From contig NZ_JBFCVL010000010.1 in the NCBI RefSeq assembly GCF_040712075.1, positions 1-64,000 on the forward strand: a stretch of 64,000 nucleotides of DNA, read 5' to 3'. This DNA comes from Fodinicurvata sp. EGI_FJ10296. Its GTDB lineage: Bacteria; Pseudomonadota; Alphaproteobacteria; DSM-16000; Inquilinaceae. Position numbers and translations under genes: made by a program. Position 1 is the first letter of the stretch, and each line of letters opens with the position of its first letter. Below the pieces are notes generated by a model. The model saw nothing but the letters and a program-made list of their open reading frames with translations. It was not told the DNA's origin and did no database searches. Positions 27,967 to 39,989 of the stretch are shown piece after piece.

Positions 27967-28656
27967 TCAGGTCGCCGGCGGCGCCATCGGGTCGGCAGAG
28001 TCAATTCCAGGTGCGGCTTCCTTGATGAACCGCCGCAGAAGGTCACGAAGCCGTCTGCGCATTTTCGCTCCGTCGAGTGGTTCGTCATGCCCGAACCAGG
28101 GCCAGATCCGCTGGCCCCGCGTCCCGGTCGCTGCCAGTTCCAGAACCGCCAGCACTGCAAGGGATTCACTGACCGGGTCCATGGGTTCGGATGAATATGT
28201 CCGTAATAATTCGCGGATCAAGCCAAAGACCGGTTCCAGCCACTGGCGGATGATGTCGTCGATAAGGTCGGTCGGCGCGGCCATTTCCCAATTGCCGATC
28301 TGGACCATCGAGACGCGGCTGCGGTCGGTCGTATGAGGCGCGGTAAGGCTTTCGACCACGTGATCCAGGGCCGCGTCCGGCGTCGGATAATCGCTGATCC
28401 GGGCACCGGCCTTTGGCCAGGTCGCGGCAACCTCTTGCGAGACCGCGATCGCAACCGCGCGGTACAGGTCTGCCTTGCCGCCGAAATGATAGCTGACCGC
28501 CGCGCCATTGGCTTCGGCGACGCGGCAGATATCCCGCACGGATGCGCCATGATAGCCCCGATCGGCGAACAGATCCCGTGCGGCGTCCATCAATCTTCGG
28601 CGCGTGCCGTCGGTTTCCTTCGTATCGTTGGGCACGCTGTTTACGCTCCGTGGCAC
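27967..28656 (-). CDS. TetR-family transcriptional regulator (CecR-like C-terminal domain)
   Basis: 229 residues. N-terminal helix-turn-helix: RRRLMDAARDLFADRGYHGA then SVRDICRVAEANGAAVSYHF and GGKADLYRAV, the standard TetR DNA-binding region. The C-terminal domain (WEMAAPTDLIDDIIRQWLEP, FGLIRELLR) resembles the DUF1956/CecR ligand domain often linked to RND or ABC exporters. First gene of the efflux operon on the same strand, ~40 bases from the adaptor gene, so it most likely represses the whole unit including itself through the palindrome at 28718-28735 and is released by a pump substrate (inference). Confidence 0.92.
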   Translation of the reverse strand: MPRSVNSVPNDTKETDGTRRRLMDAARDLFADRGYHGASVRDICRVAEANGAAVSYHFGGKADLYRAVAIAVSQEVAATWPKAGARISDYPTPDAALDHVVESLTAPHTTDRSRVSMVQIGNWEMAAPTDLIDDIIRQWLEPVFGLIRELLRTYSSEPMDPVSESLAVLAVLELAATGTRGQRIWPWFGHDEPLDGAKMRRRLRDLLRRFIKEAAPGIDSADPMAPPAT

Positions 28657-28717
28657 TGTTCGGATTGCTCTGGGTCAGGGAAGTTGATCGCACTGCAACA
28701 TAATGTCAATCACTTGT

Positions 28718-28735
28718 TTCAAACATTTGTTTGAA
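28718..28735. promoter_or_regulatory. Candidate TetR operator (palindrome)
   Basis: TTCAAACATTTGTTTGAA: two perfect 7-base arms around ATTT. It sits 62 bases upstream of the tetR start and 87 bases upstream of the divergent PH-domain gene. The ACA..TGT-centred form is typical of TetR sites beside RND operons. Assignment to this regulator is inferred from position. Confidence 0.6.
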
Positions 28736-28821
28736 TTTTGACGGCCCCGCCGGAAGCAGACCTTCACGGCAAAGCTGTGATATGTTGACCTTGCAACGCG
28801 GGAACAACAGAGAGAAACAAG

Positions 28822-29451
28822 ATGACGGAAACGGCACACCCGTCCGGAGATGGCGCAGGCAGCGACGTGCCTTACCAACGCACACCACAGGAGTCGGTTC
28901 GGGGCGGGCCCCAGGGAAGCCAGCAGGCTGAAAGCACACTATGGAAGGGGCATCCTGCGCTGCGGTCGACATTCTATCACTGGATCCTCGCCATCGCCGT
29001 GACCTACGGCATCCATCTGGCCTTTCCCTATATCCAGGCTGGTCTGGCGGGCGCGGGAAACGGCCTGCTGACAGAGGATCAAATGGCATCCGTCCTTTAC
29101 TGGAGCCACCTGCTCTATGCGCTGCCCGCGCTCTATGTCGGGATCAAGACCCTTGCCCGCTTTCTGGTGTCCTACGAACTGACGACCCAGCGGATCATTA
29201 TCCGCACAGGCCTTCTCGTGCGTCGACGCAATGAAGTCGCCTTGCATCGGATTCGGGATTATCAGGTCGAGAAACCGATCTACTGGGGCATTCTGGGCAT
29301 CGGATACGCCCTGATTATCAGCCGTGACGAGGCGATCCCCAACCTCAGGATGGGACCGATCCCCCACACGAGCGCGGTTCTCGACCAGATCCGTGAGGCT
29401 GCCTTCGCCTATCAACGCGAAATGGGCTACAGGGAATTCGAAAGCTGGTAG
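28822..29451 (+). CDS. Bacterial PH-domain (DUF304/YdbT-like) membrane protein
   Basis: 209 residues. A ~40-residue hydrophilic, Gly/Gln-rich N-terminus, two hydrophobic helices (FYHWILAIAVTYGIHLAF; LYWSHLLYALPALYVGIK) and then a PH-like domain: YELTTQRIIIRTGLLVRRRN, EVALHRIRDYQVEKP, GYALIISRDE. The order TTQR-I-I-R-G-L followed by hxxIxDhxV is the signature of the bPH2/YdbS-YdbT fold. Role in bacteria is poorly known. Divergent from tetR and so could share control through the palindrome. ORF is preceded by a plausible ribosome site (AGAGAAAC). Confidence 0.85.
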   Translation: MTETAHPSGDGAGSDVPYQRTPQESVRGGPQGSQQAESTLWKGHPALRSTFYHWILAIAVTYGIHLAFPYIQAGLAGAGNGLLTEDQMASVLYWSHLLYALPALYVGIKTLARFLVSYELTTQRIIIRTGLLVRRRNEVALHRIRDYQVEKPIYWGILGIGYALIISRDEAIPNLRMGPIPHTSAVLDQIREAAFAYQREMGYREFESW

Positions 29452-29488
29452 TGCGACGGAACCGGCCGTTCCTGATCCGGCACCATGT

Positions 29489-31972
29489 CTAAAGCCGTGC
29501 CGCAAAACGAAGGCGAACCTCCCATTCCGGGGCCGCGTCGATCCTGTGGCCGGCATGCTCCCGGTAGAGGGCGCTGAGCCCGATCGAAGCGCCGGGTGCC
29601 AGCGGCGCGCTATAGGACGCTCCCCATCGCGCCTCCCAGCCTGTCGGCCGGGCGTCGAAGAATGCGACCCGATCTTCGATGCCACCCTGTGTCGCTGATG
29701 CATGGTCATTCCTGACTCGCGTCACCAGCCGCCCCGGCGCGGACACAGCCCTCAGGGGGGCTTCGAACGACAGGGAGAGCCGGTCGCGCGGTGCCAGCAG
29801 GCCGTTGACGGCGGCCTCTGTCGCCACCGACGCGGTTCTTACCGGTCCCAGATCGAGGACCAGCGACGGCCCCGACAGTGATGTCAATGTCGTCCCCGCC
29901 GATGCGCCGAAGCTGAAATCGAGGAGCCCGTCAAAATATGTCCGATAGCCAGTGGCGGAAACATAGCCCGTCAGACTGCGGCCCGTCCGTCCCATGGCGC
30001 CGGTCATGCGCGTGCCGAGCATCGCACCGTCCTCGGCAATCAGACCACCGCGCACCACATCGGCACCGTCGCCGCGCAGATCGGTAACGCGAAAGGCCAG
30101 CCCGTCGGTCCGGCGCCGCGAGTATTCGCCCCGGCCCGTATAGACCCAGCCTTCGATCGACCGGCCATTGGCGAAGCTGAGGCCCATTCCAATCCCCGAC
30201 GCGCCCTCAACCATCGCGGCAAACGGATCGTCCGCCGATGGGGCGCCCAGAACCGGGTCAGGCAGTGGTGAGTCGAATATGTGGAAGCGTCCGGGGTCAT
30301 CGGAATGAAGAAAGCCGCCCGTTCCCAACGCCGTCAGTCGGAAACCGTCCCCGAACTCACCTCCACCGTTCGCTCCGGCGGCAGAAGCGGGCGCCCCGCG
30401 CTGCGCGTCGAATGTCGCCATCACACCCTCACGCCCTGCCGCGTCCATGAGGCCGCGCAGGCGAAGATTTCCCCGACTTCCGGATACGGCGACGACAGCT
30501 CGCGCCTCTCGCCGCCAACCGGCCCGCGTTTCGTGACGGTCCATCAGCGTGGCAATCGACACAGGCGCGCCCTCTGCGACCAGGGACCGGAGATCGAGCT
30601 CATAGATCGCACCGTATCTGTCGATGACGACGGTTCGAAACGGCGCAAGGCCGGCATGAAACCCGTCGCCGAAGCTCGGCCCCGGGATGATGCGTGTCCC
30701 GGCCAGCGGCGCCGATGCCGGCGTCGATTTCGACGGCGACGAAGGTGTTGGAAGCGCAGGACCCGTGGGTGACTGGGCGGTCGGGGACTCCTGCGGGCCG
30801 GGGGATTCCGGCGGCTCGGGAACCGGCACGACCAGCGGCGCCGCAGGAACCAGTGCGGCAGCGATGTCCAGCAGGCCGTTGCCGTGATGCTGCGGGTCGA
30901 AGCCGTCGAATTCCGCGTCGGCGGTATCCAATATCTTTCGGGCCGCGGCCTCCGGCGGCAGACCCAGTTCTTCTTCCAGAAGCGCCAGCGCCGCAACGAC
31001 CCGTGCTGCGGCGATCAATCCCCCACCCCAGCTTTCGTACCGGGAATCGCCGATTTGGGTTCCCATTGGCCAGCCCCGGGGCACAGCACCGGAAACCGGC
31101 GATCCCGGTGCTGCCAGACACCACGCCGCCGCTGCGCCGCAAGGTGCTGTCACGAGCGCACCGTCACCATCGACACCGACTGCCGTGATCCAGGAACGAC
31201 CCAGTTCGGGCAGCAGAGCCGGCATGCCGGCGATCAGATCAATTTCGTCCCATTCCGGCTGGTTCAGCGCCGGCTGGACCACCACCGCGCTGCCTTGAGT
31301 CGCACGGATCGCGCTCAACCACACCCGCCAGTCATGCGCGGTCGACCCTGTGGCAGCGGCCAGCCGTCCCGGCAAAATGTCCTCGGCGCGGACTCCGCCA
31401 CGGGCTCCATTGCCGCGCTCAACCTCCGGCAGGTCGCCGAGACCCATTTCCAGGCCACGGGTCATGAAGACGATTCCGGCATGGTCATAGACGGCGTCAG
31501 CAAGAGCCAGCGCCGTCTCGGCCGGATACCCGTCGGGCGTCAGACTTGTTCGATAGATCCCGAGATCGGCTCCTGAGGCCGGCCCCTGAGGGGCGGCCGC
31601 TGCCGTTGCCGATCCGGCGGCGACGGTCAGCGCGTGGGTCGCAGGCCGCTCGACAAAGGGATGAATCACCGCTCCGGGGAGACGAAGATCACGGTAGACC
31701 CGCCCGGCCAGGGACGGATGCCCGGCATCCACCCCCGGCCCGACCACGGCAATTCGAACATCGTCGGCGCGCTGGCCACGATCCAGGTCCAATCCGGCGC
31801 GCTGCCATTCGTCCCGCCAGGCGTTGTCGATTGAAGCCGACGGACTTCCCATCAACGAAAAAAAGACAAGGCAGAACACGATGGAACGACCGGAATCGGT
31901 TAGGCAAATACCGTGCAATCTGCGCAATGCGTTTGCCGAAGAAGAACATAACCTATTGTTCGTTCTGCTCAT
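29489..31972 (-). CDS. Subtilase-like autotransporter with no catalytic triad (predicted pseudoenzyme)
   Basis: 827 residues. Hydrophobic signal segment (SIVFCLVFFSLMGSPSASI), S8-like domain ~65-375, Pro/Ser-rich linker ~385-425, then an autotransporter-type region (FGDGFHAGLAPFRTVVIDRY, ending in the beta-barrel tail VRLRFAARL). Alignment by landmarks shows all three active residues replaced: Asp box V-V-G-P-G-V-D (Gly78 for Asp), His box P-A-T-H (Pro110 for His), Ser box Y-E-S-W-G-G-G-L (Leu319 for Ser). Fold landmarks such as CLAAPGSPVSG and LLDIAAALVPA persist. The frame is uninterrupted and codon use is normal, so it is probably a surface-exposed non-enzymatic passenger and not decay (inference). 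Long n-region: the true start may be later than 31972. Confidence 0.8.
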   Translation of the reverse strand: MSRTNNRLCSSSANALRRLHGICLTDSGRSIVFCLVFFSLMGSPSASIDNAWRDEWQRAGLDLDRGQRADDVRIAVVGPGVDAGHPSLAGRVYRDLRLPGAVIHPFVERPATHALTVAAGSATAAAAPQGPASGADLGIYRTSLTPDGYPAETALALADAVYDHAGIVFMTRGLEMGLGDLPEVERGNGARGGVRAEDILPGRLAAATGSTAHDWRVWLSAIRATQGSAVVVQPALNQPEWDEIDLIAGMPALLPELGRSWITAVGVDGDGALVTAPCGAAAAWCLAAPGSPVSGAVPRGWPMGTQIGDSRYESWGGGLIAAARVVAALALLEEELGLPPEAAARKILDTADAEFDGFDPQHHGNGLLDIAAALVPAAPLVVPVPEPPESPGPQESPTAQSPTGPALPTPSSPSKSTPASAPLAGTRIIPGPSFGDGFHAGLAPFRTVVIDRYGAIYELDLRSLVAEGAPVSIATLMDRHETRAGWRREARAVVAVSGSRGNLRLRGLMDAAGREGVMATFDAQRGAPASAAGANGGGEFGDGFRLTALGTGGFLHSDDPGRFHIFDSPLPDPVLGAPSADDPFAAMVEGASGIGMGLSFANGRSIEGWVYTGRGEYSRRRTDGLAFRVTDLRGDGADVVRGGLIAEDGAMLGTRMTGAMGRTGRSLTGYVSATGYRTYFDGLLDFSFGASAGTTLTSLSGPSLVLDLGPVRTASVATEAAVNGLLAPRDRLSLSFEAPLRAVSAPGRLVTRVRNDHASATQGGIEDRVAFFDARPTGWEARWGASYSAPLAPGASIGLSALYREHAGHRIDAAPEWEVRLRFAARL

Positions 31973-32134
31973 GACCGGGCCAGCTGGATTTTCCGTTCAC
32001 CAGCCCAGGGCATGCATCTTTGCGTTGAATTTAGCAACCTGAACGAAACAAAAACCCGGACAGCTACACCAATAGGTGCGCCCGAAGCGGTAACATTGCT
32101 GGAACGATCGGCGCACAGACGCTAGGGTGCGCAA

Positions 32135-34210
32135 ATGCCTGACGACTTGAACGCAGAACAAACCCCACCGAAGTCCCGCGCGGCGCAGCGCTGCGATACC
32201 GGGAACCGGGATGCCATGAGCCCGGACGAAAGCCGAATCGCCGCCGCCCTGGACGGAGCCGGCGACGCAATTGCCATAACCGACCCAGATTTTCGGCTCG
32301 TCTACTGCAACGCCGCTTTCCGCTGCCTTTTCAGGCGCCTCCGACCCGACTGGGATCTGAAAAGCAGCGAGCTGCAAACCGGCGCGGACATCGCCGCCAT
32401 GCTCGGTTCGGACCCGCCACGCCAAGGCCCCGGCGGAGCGGATCGCTGGACCCATGACGCCGTCATTCCCGCCGCTGCCGGCACTGTCCGTCACATCCAT
32501 GCGCGTATCAGCACGATACCCGAGGACGGCAATGCTCAGCCCGGCCTGCTCCTGATCGTCTCCGACGTCACACCGCAACGGCGGGCCGAGGCATTGCTAC
32601 AGCGGCGGCTGACGGCCATGGAAACCGCCAGCGACGGCATCATGATCACGAACCGGGCCGGCACGGTTACTTATGCCAATCCGGCCCAATGCAGGATGCT
32701 CGGACTCGAGCGCGGCACGATCGAGAACCGGCGGTGGGACGTCTGCCTCAGACCCGCAGAAACCTCGGCTTCAATTCACGCGATCCTGGCGGCCACGAGT
32801 GCCGGCGAGGTCTGGCGCGGCGAAATCCCTGCCGTACGTCCCTCAGGCGGACCGCTGGTGGCCGAAACGACGCTGACAGGGCTTGCGGATGGCGGGCATG
32901 TCTGGATCCAGCGTGACACGACCGAACGGCACCTCGAATACCGCGAACGCGCCCGCATCCAGCGCCAGTCGCAACAGGCGCGCAAGCTCCAGGCGATCGG
33001 TCGCCTGGCGGGCGGAATCGCCCATGATTTCAATAATCTCCTCGCGTCGATCATGGGATATGCGGGTTTTCTGAAGGACGATCTGCAGCCGGCCAGTCAA
33101 CAGCACGGCTATGTCCGGCAGATCGTCGCCGCCGGAGAACGGGGCCGCGATCTGGTCGACCGGTTGTTGTCCGTCAGCACTCGGCGCAGCGGAGAGCGCC
33201 GACCCGTCGACCTGGGCCATGCCGTTCACGAAGCGTTGTCGCTGAGCGGATCGTCGATGTCCGATCGTATCGTCTTGCGCGGACCGATACACCGGAAGCC
33301 GGTTTTCATCGACGGAAACGAGACCGAACTGATTCAGGCCGTAATGAATTTGTGCCTGAACGCACGCGACGCCCTTTCAGCCGACGGCGGTCGCGTCGCC
33401 GTCAGTCTGGGCGAACGCGACACGGCCGTTCGGCCCAGGCAGCCGGAAATCGACGACGGTCGGCCGCGCGGTAAAGGGCACTGCATCGGATTTGGCGAGC
33501 CGGTGGCCGCCAACCGCTATGCCGTCGTCACCGTCGCCGATACCGGCACCGGCATCGCCCCTGAAAATCTGGAAGAGATCGCAGAACCTTTCTACACGAC
33601 CAAACCGGCCGGCGAAGGCACGGGCCTGGGACTGGCAACGGTGAACGGAATCGTCGCCGCCCACGGGGGCACCGTAACGATCAGGAGCACACTGGGACGG
33701 GGAACCGCCGTCGAACTCGTCTTTCCGGCGATCGATTTACCGGGCACGGATTACGAGGCGCGTTCGGGACCGGCCGGCCAGCACGAGGCGGAATTGGGCG
33801 CGCCGCAGCCTGCAACGCCGCCCACGCGCGATCTGTCGACCGGCTCGGGCACGATTCTCGTGATCGATGACGACGGCGCCATCGCCGATCTGCTTGCTGA
33901 TCTGCTTGATCGGCTGGGCGTGGACGCCATCGGCTGCAACGATCCGACCACGGCAATCGATACCATCCGTGAGGCGCCGAATGCCTGGCGCGCGATCGTC
34001 GTGGACATGATCATGCCCCGCATGACGGGACTGGAGCTCATCGCCGACCTGCGGCAACACGGTATCGACGTGCCCGCCGTCCTGATCTCCGGTCAACCGC
34101 CGGAGGTCGACCGCGATACCCTCGCTGCGCTGAACATCACCGCATTTGCTCAAAAGCCCATACGAACACCTGATCTTCGGCGACTGTTCGGCGGCCGCGA
34201 TCCGGCCTGA
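32135..34210 (+). CDS. Hybrid PAS sensor histidine kinase with receiver domain
   Basis: 691 residues, no membrane segment. Two PAS domains: ~30-145 (DAIAITDPDFRLVYCNAAFR) and ~150-265 (DGIMITNRAGTVTYANPAQC). Phospho-acceptor His in AGGIAHDFNNLLASIMGYAG, then ATPase motifs VMNLCLNARDALS, DTGTGIAPENLEEIAEPFYT and GEGTGLGLATVNGIVAAHGG. C-terminal receiver ~565-690: LVIDDDGAIADLL, phospho-Asp in AIVVDMIMPRMTG, Lys in AFAQKPIRTPDL. Layout parallels the kinase at 18716-21229 but the PAS part is different. Divergent from the subtilase-like gene and convergent with the UbiH-type gene, so it is transcribed alone. No output regulator adjacent. Confidence 0.92.
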   Translation: MPDDLNAEQTPPKSRAAQRCDTGNRDAMSPDESRIAAALDGAGDAIAITDPDFRLVYCNAAFRCLFRRLRPDWDLKSSELQTGADIAAMLGSDPPRQGPGGADRWTHDAVIPAAAGTVRHIHARISTIPEDGNAQPGLLLIVSDVTPQRRAEALLQRRLTAMETASDGIMITNRAGTVTYANPAQCRMLGLERGTIENRRWDVCLRPAETSASIHAILAATSAGEVWRGEIPAVRPSGGPLVAETTLTGLADGGHVWIQRDTTERHLEYRERARIQRQSQQARKLQAIGRLAGGIAHDFNNLLASIMGYAGFLKDDLQPASQQHGYVRQIVAAGERGRDLVDRLLSVSTRRSGERRPVDLGHAVHEALSLSGSSMSDRIVLRGPIHRKPVFIDGNETELIQAVMNLCLNARDALSADGGRVAVSLGERDTAVRPRQPEIDDGRPRGKGHCIGFGEPVAANRYAVVTVADTGTGIAPENLEEIAEPFYTTKPAGEGTGLGLATVNGIVAAHGGTVTIRSTLGRGTAVELVFPAIDLPGTDYEARSGPAGQHEAELGAPQPATPPTRDLSTGSGTILVIDDDGAIADLLADLLDRLGVDAIGCNDPTTAIDTIREAPNAWRAIVVDMIMPRMTGLELIADLRQHGIDVPAVLISGQPPEVDRDTLAALNITAFAQKPIRTPDLRRLFGGRDPA

Positions 34211-34241
34211 CGCCGCAACTTTCACTATCGGGGCGGTCAGG

Positions 34242-35558
34242 TCACGATGCTGGCAGCAGACCATCCATCAGTGCCGGCCGCTGCGGGCCCGCGAAGCCCA
34301 TGGCATCCCGGATGATGCGGCGCTTGAGCGGCAGACTGGCATTGATGGCCCCCAGAACGGCGTTGCGGGCAAAACGGACCCCCGGGCGTCGCGTCAGGAA
34401 CACGCGCAGAAATGTGTCAGTATAAGCGATCGTCTGCAGCGTGTCGAAGCGCCGCCAGCGTTCGTACTGCCTGAGTACGGACAGGCTGCCGATGCCGGCG
34501 CCCCCGCGTCCCGTTCCCTCGCGCCTGGCCCCCGCGACAACTTCCGCCAGCGCGGCGGCATCCCGCATGCTCAGATTAAGGCCTTGTGCCGCGATCGGGT
34601 GGACGGCATGCGCCGCCTCGCCGGCCAGTGCGATGCCGGGAACGACGTAGCGTTCGGCATGAAGGCCGGAAATCGAATAGGAAAAGCGCTGGCCGTAATG
34701 CTCGACGCGCCCCAATCGTCCCGCTGTGCGCCACGCAATCTCGGCGTCGAACCGGTCGTCGGGCAGCGCCAGAAACGCCGGTGCGTCGGCGCGGCGCTCG
34801 CACCAGACGATGGCCGAGCGATGACGACCGTCGGCCTCGTCGGTCATCGGCACGATCGCGAACGGACCACCATCCAGCAGATGCTCCACGGCGATGCCCC
34901 GATGGGATTTTTCGTGGTGTATGTTGAAAACCAGGGCCGTCTGATCGTAATCCCAGCGCCGCGCGCGGATGCCGGCCGCCTTGCGGACAATCGACCCCCG
35001 TCCATCCGCGCCGACCAGAAGGGCGGCCCGGACCGTTCTGCCATCGTCCAGCGAGATGGTGACGCCGCCGTCATCATTCGCGCCGCCAACGTCGATCGCC
35101 GTGACCGAGCATGGCGAAAGGTCGAGTGCCCCCGGCAAGGACCGGAACCGCTGGATGAGCGCCCGGCGGATATAGCCATTTTCGACATTGAAACCATAGG
35201 GATGATCCCCGATCGCCTCCTGTCCGACCAGGAGATGGATGGGCGAAAAGCGATCGACGACATCGGTGGCCACGATCGGCTGAGCATCGGCGGCCATGCC
35301 CTCCCAGGCACCGATCCCCTTCAGGACATTGGCAGATCCATATGTCAGCGCCGTCGTGCGGCCGTCGAAACCGGCTTCCGTCCGCTTCTCGGCGCTTTCG
35401 CGGTCGAGCAGGGCGACGCTGACGCCAATCGCTGCAAGCGCCGTCGCCGCCGCCAACCCTGCCGGCCCGCCACCGACGACCGCAACGTCGACCTCGATCC
35501 TGTTGCCCCCGCTCTCGGTTGCCCAACGGTGCGCGGTCGAGCCGGTATTTCTGTTCAT
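34242..35558 (-). CDS. UbiH/UbiF-family FAD-dependent hydroxylase
   Basis: 438 residues from ATG 35558 (MNRNTGSTAHRW); the open frame runs ~150 codons further upstream but that part overlaps glnK antisense and looks non-coding. FAD Rossmann motif VDVAVVGGGPAGLAAATALA, the DG motif LLVGADGRGSIVRKAAGI, and the second FAD motif VPGIALAGEAAHAVHP with AAQGLNLSMRDAAAL. The usual GDAAH is GEAAH here, a conservative change. These are class A flavin monooxygenases that hydroxylate the ring of ubiquinone precursors; which position (UbiH, UbiI, UbiF or the broad UbiL) cannot be fixed by eye. Cytoplasmic or membrane-peripheral. Confidence 0.9.
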   Translation of the reverse strand: MNRNTGSTAHRWATESGGNRIEVDVAVVGGGPAGLAAATALAAIGVSVALLDRESAEKRTEAGFDGRTTALTYGSANVLKGIGAWEGMAADAQPIVATDVVDRFSPIHLLVGQEAIGDHPYGFNVENGYIRRALIQRFRSLPGALDLSPCSVTAIDVGGANDDGGVTISLDDGRTVRAALLVGADGRGSIVRKAAGIRARRWDYDQTALVFNIHHEKSHRGIAVEHLLDGGPFAIVPMTDEADGRHRSAIVWCERRADAPAFLALPDDRFDAEIAWRTAGRLGRVEHYGQRFSYSISGLHAERYVVPGIALAGEAAHAVHPIAAQGLNLSMRDAAALAEVVAGARREGTGRGGAGIGSLSVLRQYERWRRFDTLQTIAYTDTFLRVFLTRRPGVRFARNAVLGAINASLPLKRRIIRDAMGFAGPQRPALMDGLLPAS

Positions 35559-36273
<715 letters not shown>

Positions 36274-36278
36274 TTCAA

Positions 36279-37667
36279 ATGACAATAAGCCTTAAAAAAC
36301 TTCTCGTGCTCGGGGGCATGGCCGGGCTGGCCGGCGTAACCATGGCCGTGCCCGCGCTGGCCCAGGAAGCCGAGGAAGCGGCCGAAACCGCTGTCACGCT
36401 CGGCGTCAATCCGGAAACCGCGTTTGTCTTCAACACATTCGCTTTTCTCGTTTCCGGCTTCCTCGTCATGTTCATGGCCGCGGGCTTCTCGATGCTCGAA
36501 AGCGGCCTGGTCCGGTCCAAGAATACGGCCGCCATCTGCCTCAAGAACATTACGCTCTATTCCATCGCCGGCATCATGTACTACCTGATCGGCTACGATC
36601 TGATGTACACCGACGTCAGCGGCTATATTGGCAGCCTGTCGCTGCTGTATAATACGTCAGCCGACGAACTGGCCCTGCTGGGCGGCGATGAAGCAGCGCT
36701 GGCCGCCGTTGTCGACAACGGCTATTCGGTCATGTCCGACTGGTTCTTCCAGATGGTGTTCGTCGCCACGGCGGCATCCATCGTCTCGGGAACCGTGGCA
36801 GAGCGCATCAAGTTCTGGCCGTTCATGATATTCGTCATCATCCTGACCGGCATTCTCTACCCCATCCAGGGCTCCTGGACATGGGGCGGCGGCTGGCTGA
36901 CGGAAATGGGCTTCAGCGACTATGCCGGCTCCACGATCGTCCACTCGGTCGGTGGTTGGGCAGCGCTGGTCGGTGCCATCATTCTCGGCCCGCGCAGGGG
37001 CAAGTACAATGCCGACGGGTCGATCAACCCGATGCCCGGCGCCAATCTGCCGTTGGCCACGCTCGGCACCTTCATTCTGTGGCTCGGCTGGTTCGGCTTC
37101 AACGGCGGTTCCGTGTTGGCTCTCGGCAGCGCCGCGGCCGCGGCCGAGATGGCCATCGTCTACGTCAACACCAACCTGGCGGCCGCGGCCGGCGTGACCG
37201 CCGCCGTGATCCTCTGCCAGATCATGTTCGGCAAGGTGGATCTGTCGATGGGGCTGAACGGTGCGATCGCCGGTCTGGTCAGCATCACCGCCGGACCCGA
37301 TCTGACCAACCATTTCCTCGCACTGGTCATCGGGGCCGTGGGTGGCGCCATCGTCGTCTTCGTCGTCCCGCTGCTCGACAAGCTGCACATCGACGATGTC
37401 GTGGGCGCGATTTCCGTTCACCTTGTCGCCGGCGTCTGGGGAACCCTTGCCGTCGGAATCTTCGGTGGCGGCAACATCGTGGTCCAGTTCGTCGGCATCA
37501 TCGCGATCGGAGGCTTCATGATCGTGACCAGCGCCATCATCTGGTACATCCTGAAGCTGACCATGGGCCTGCGGGTCTCCGAAGAAGACGAGGAATCCGG
37601 GCTCGACCGTGCGGAACTGGGCATGGAAGCCTATCCGGAATTCGGCTACGGCTCCGCCCGCAGCTGA
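36279..37667 (+). CDS. amtB: Ammonium transporter
   Basis: 462 residues. Cleavable signal peptide ending PALAQ, then eleven transmembrane helices. Landmarks: FVFNTFAFLVSGFLVMFMAA, GFSMLESGLVRSKNTAAICL, the amt signature in DYAGSTIVHSVGGWAALVGA (pore His in IVHSVGG) and VHLVAGVWGTLAVGIFG (second pore His). Forms a trimeric NH4+/NH3 channel of the inner membrane, blocked by the GlnK T-loop. Encoded with glnK and followed by a strong terminator. Confidence 0.97.
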   Translation: MTISLKKLLVLGGMAGLAGVTMAVPALAQEAEEAAETAVTLGVNPETAFVFNTFAFLVSGFLVMFMAAGFSMLESGLVRSKNTAAICLKNITLYSIAGIMYYLIGYDLMYTDVSGYIGSLSLLYNTSADELALLGGDEAALAAVVDNGYSVMSDWFFQMVFVATAASIVSGTVAERIKFWPFMIFVIILTGILYPIQGSWTWGGGWLTEMGFSDYAGSTIVHSVGGWAALVGAIILGPRRGKYNADGSINPMPGANLPLATLGTFILWLGWFGFNGGSVLALGSAAAAAEMAIVYVNTNLAAAAGVTAAVILCQIMFGKVDLSMGLNGAIAGLVSITAGPDLTNHFLALVIGAVGGAIVVFVVPLLDKLHIDDVVGAISVHLVAGVWGTLAVGIFGGGNIVVQFVGIIAIGGFMIVTSAIIWYILKLTMGLRVSEEDEESGLDRAELGMEAYPEFGYGSARS

Positions 37668-37720
37668 TATCCGACGCTGCCGGCGCGGCTTGGGCCATGC
37701 CGGCGGACAAGACAGGAAAG

Positions 37721-37752
37721 GGGCCGGTGGCAATCGCCACCGGCCCTTTCTT
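37721..37752. terminator. Rho-independent terminator, probably serving both amtB and acs
   Basis: GGGCCGGTGGC, loop AATC, GCCACCGGCCC, then TTTCTT: an 11-base perfect stem. The arms extend outward as GAAAG/CTTTC-like bases, so the reverse strand also has a short T-run, fitting convergent amtB and acs. Confidence 0.85.
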
Positions 37753-37786
37753 GTCATGGGTCTGCCTGATACCACCCGGCCCGGCC

Positions 37787-39721
<1,935 letters not shown>

Positions 39722-39989
39722 CTTCGGGCGTCTCCTGGCATCTTGATCGTTGATCCTGTCGGGACCGTTCATCGCACCGTTTCGGACCGGCATCCGACCA
39801 CCGGTCGTACGGATTTCGTGGCCGCATTATCCACAGCGGGGTCGCGCCGCACAACCGGCGCCATCGGCGGCGATCGGAACAGATCGGTTTTCGTCCCGGC
39901 GTTTACTCGTCATTAACCGGAATTCGCGACCATTGATCCTGTCTTTCCTGCGCCCAACCGTCGTCAGCAACCAAGCCGAGCCGCCACTC

